Source of the DNA: Longitalea luteola
GTDB taxonomy: Bacteria; Bacteroidota; Bacteroidia; Chitinophagales; Chitinophagaceae
Assembly: GCF_017356035.1 (NCBI RefSeq)
Contig: NZ_JAFIQX010000002.1
Span: 558,001-622,000, forward strand
Direction: 5' to 3'
Length of the DNA: 64,000 nucleotides
The translations under genes and the position numbers were made by a program. A model generated the notes under the pieces. The model searched no databases. It was not told the DNA's origin and was given only the letters and a program-made list of their open reading frames with translations. Below, in pieces: positions 63,105 to 64,000 of the stretch; position 1 is the first letter of the stretch; each line of letters begins with the position of its first letter.

Positions 63105-63875
63105 TTAGTTGTTCAGCCTGGTAAAGCCGCCATCAATTGGATAATCGCAGCCGGTAATAAAGGAGGCTTCGTTCGAGCAGAGGTACAAAGCCAGGTAGCC
63201 GATCTCTTCGGGTTTGCCCATGCGGCCGATCGGCTGCGTTTTGGACAGTTTATCGAACATCTCGGCTTCTTTGCCCGGATAGTTCTTTGCCAGGAAACCG
63301 TCCACAAACGGGGTATGCACCCGGGCCGGAGAAATACAGTTGCAGCGGATATTGTATTTCAGGTAATCCTTGGCAACGGACAATGTCATGCCCACTACGG
63401 CGCCTTTTGTCATAGAGTATGCGAACCTGTCGGGTATACCCACCAGTGAGGCGATGGAAGCCATATTGATAACAGAGCCGCCATTTTGTTTCATGTGCGG
63501 CAGTACTGCATGCAAACAGTTATAAACACCTTTTACATTCACATTCACCAGCCGGTCGAAGTCGGTTTCGGCTGTTGTTTCTGCCGTGCCGATATGTGCT
63601 ATACCGGCGTTATTGATAAGGATGTCAATGGAACCTTTGGCTGCAATGCCGTCAACGATCTGTTTCACGTCGGCCTGCTTTGATACATCGCATTTGAAGA
63701 ATTGCGCTTTACCGCCTGCTGCTGTAATTTCTTTTACTACGTTGGTAGCGCCCTGTTCGTCCATATCCAGGATATTTACAGCAGCGCCTTGTTTGGCAAA
63801 TACGGTGGCAATGGCTTTTCCTATACCGCTTCCGCCACCGGTGATGATGGCTGTTTTGTTATCGAGTCGAAACAT
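63105..63875 (-). CDS. Short-chain dehydrogenase/reductase
   Basis: 256 residues from ATG 63875 (MFRLDNKTAIITGG). Classical SDR: cofactor loop TGGGSGIG, NNAGIAH, catalytic Ser (NMASIASL), Y-S-M-T-K triad, and the FITGCDYPIDGGF end. NAD-dependent oxidation is suggested by an Asp after the second strand (LDMDEQ). Substrate unknown; the family includes 3-oxoacyl and sugar dehydrogenases. Own terminator. Confidence 0.93.
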   Translation of the reverse strand: MFRLDNKTAIITGGGSGIGKAIATVFAKQGAAVNILDMDEQGATNVVKEITAAGGKAQFFKCDVSKQADVKQIVDGIAAKGSIDILINNAGIAHIGTAETTAETDFDRLVNVNVKGVYNCLHAVLPHMKQNGGSVINMASIASLVGIPDRFAYSMTKGAVVGMTLSVAKDYLKYNIRCNCISPARVHTPFVDGFLAKNYPGKEAEMFDKLSKTQPIGRMGKPEEIGYLALYLCSNEASFITGCDYPIDGGFTRLNN

Positions 63876-64000
63876 AAGTTGCAAGTTACATATTAACGGC
63901 CAAACCTTATGGGAGTGGCCGTTATGATTTATAGTTTTTAATGTTATTTGTACCTTTTTATGCCTGCTTTATTTTATACCCCTTCCAGCCAAAGTAGAAT

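Overview
The window comes from a Bacteroidota chromosome, most likely family Chitinophagaceae (Niastella/Chitinophaga-like). Supporting evidence: SusD-type lipoprotein, GldA, Bat proteins, a long-form IspG, many lipoproteins and C-terminal beta-barrels, TAnnTTTG -7 promoter boxes and few Shine-Dalgarno sequences. There are no rRNA or tRNA genes, CRISPR arrays, insertion sequences or phage genes. Most of it is ordinary core chromosome with several accessory cassettes.

Layout. 1-2500: end of a DinB-like gene and korA without korB. 2557-4020: two tandem lipoprotein paralogues, one with a 7-residue repeat. 4124-10992: four-gene minus-strand operon (SdiA-regulated-like lipoprotein, metallophosphoesterase-beta-barrel fusion, HD-PycTM protein, membrane class III nucleotide cyclase); this is the best candidate for an undescribed signalling or antiphage system. 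11138-16382: nth, small protein, divIC/ftsB, eno, gldA, GH130. 16575-23423: two SulP transporters around a beta-carbonic anhydrase, small membrane proteins, an MFS symporter. 23688-28941: acs, a fasciclin-SusD chimera, an L,D-transpeptidase. 29243-32115: ECF sigma, anti-sigma-like and barrel operon. 32405-37939: kbl, ridA, a 3HCDH protein, tsaB, an ArsR regulator and an MBL-double rhodanese enzyme. 38114-42664: a response regulator lacking its phospho-acceptor Asp beside a decayed histidine kinase, lpxL, an AmgK-RapZ-C fusion and murU. 42784-53856: nadB, galM/galK, GyrI-like, DinB, WYL regulator, ispG, batB/batC. 54149-62503: divergent class D beta-lactamase, trehalase, and two vanadium haloperoxidase/PAP2 proteins paired with two outer-membrane proteins. 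63105-63875: SDR.

Cutting across the whole window are about 16 intergenic arrays of degenerate 7-bp or 8-bp tandem repeats. They often contain or touch the stop codon of the preceding gene and in two cases supply a TTG start codon. One 7-bp array lies in frame inside ispG. A second repeat family, a roughly 40-bp palindromic element, lies in frame inside nadB and at the 5-prime end of murU. These arrays are the most unusual sequence-level structure in the window.
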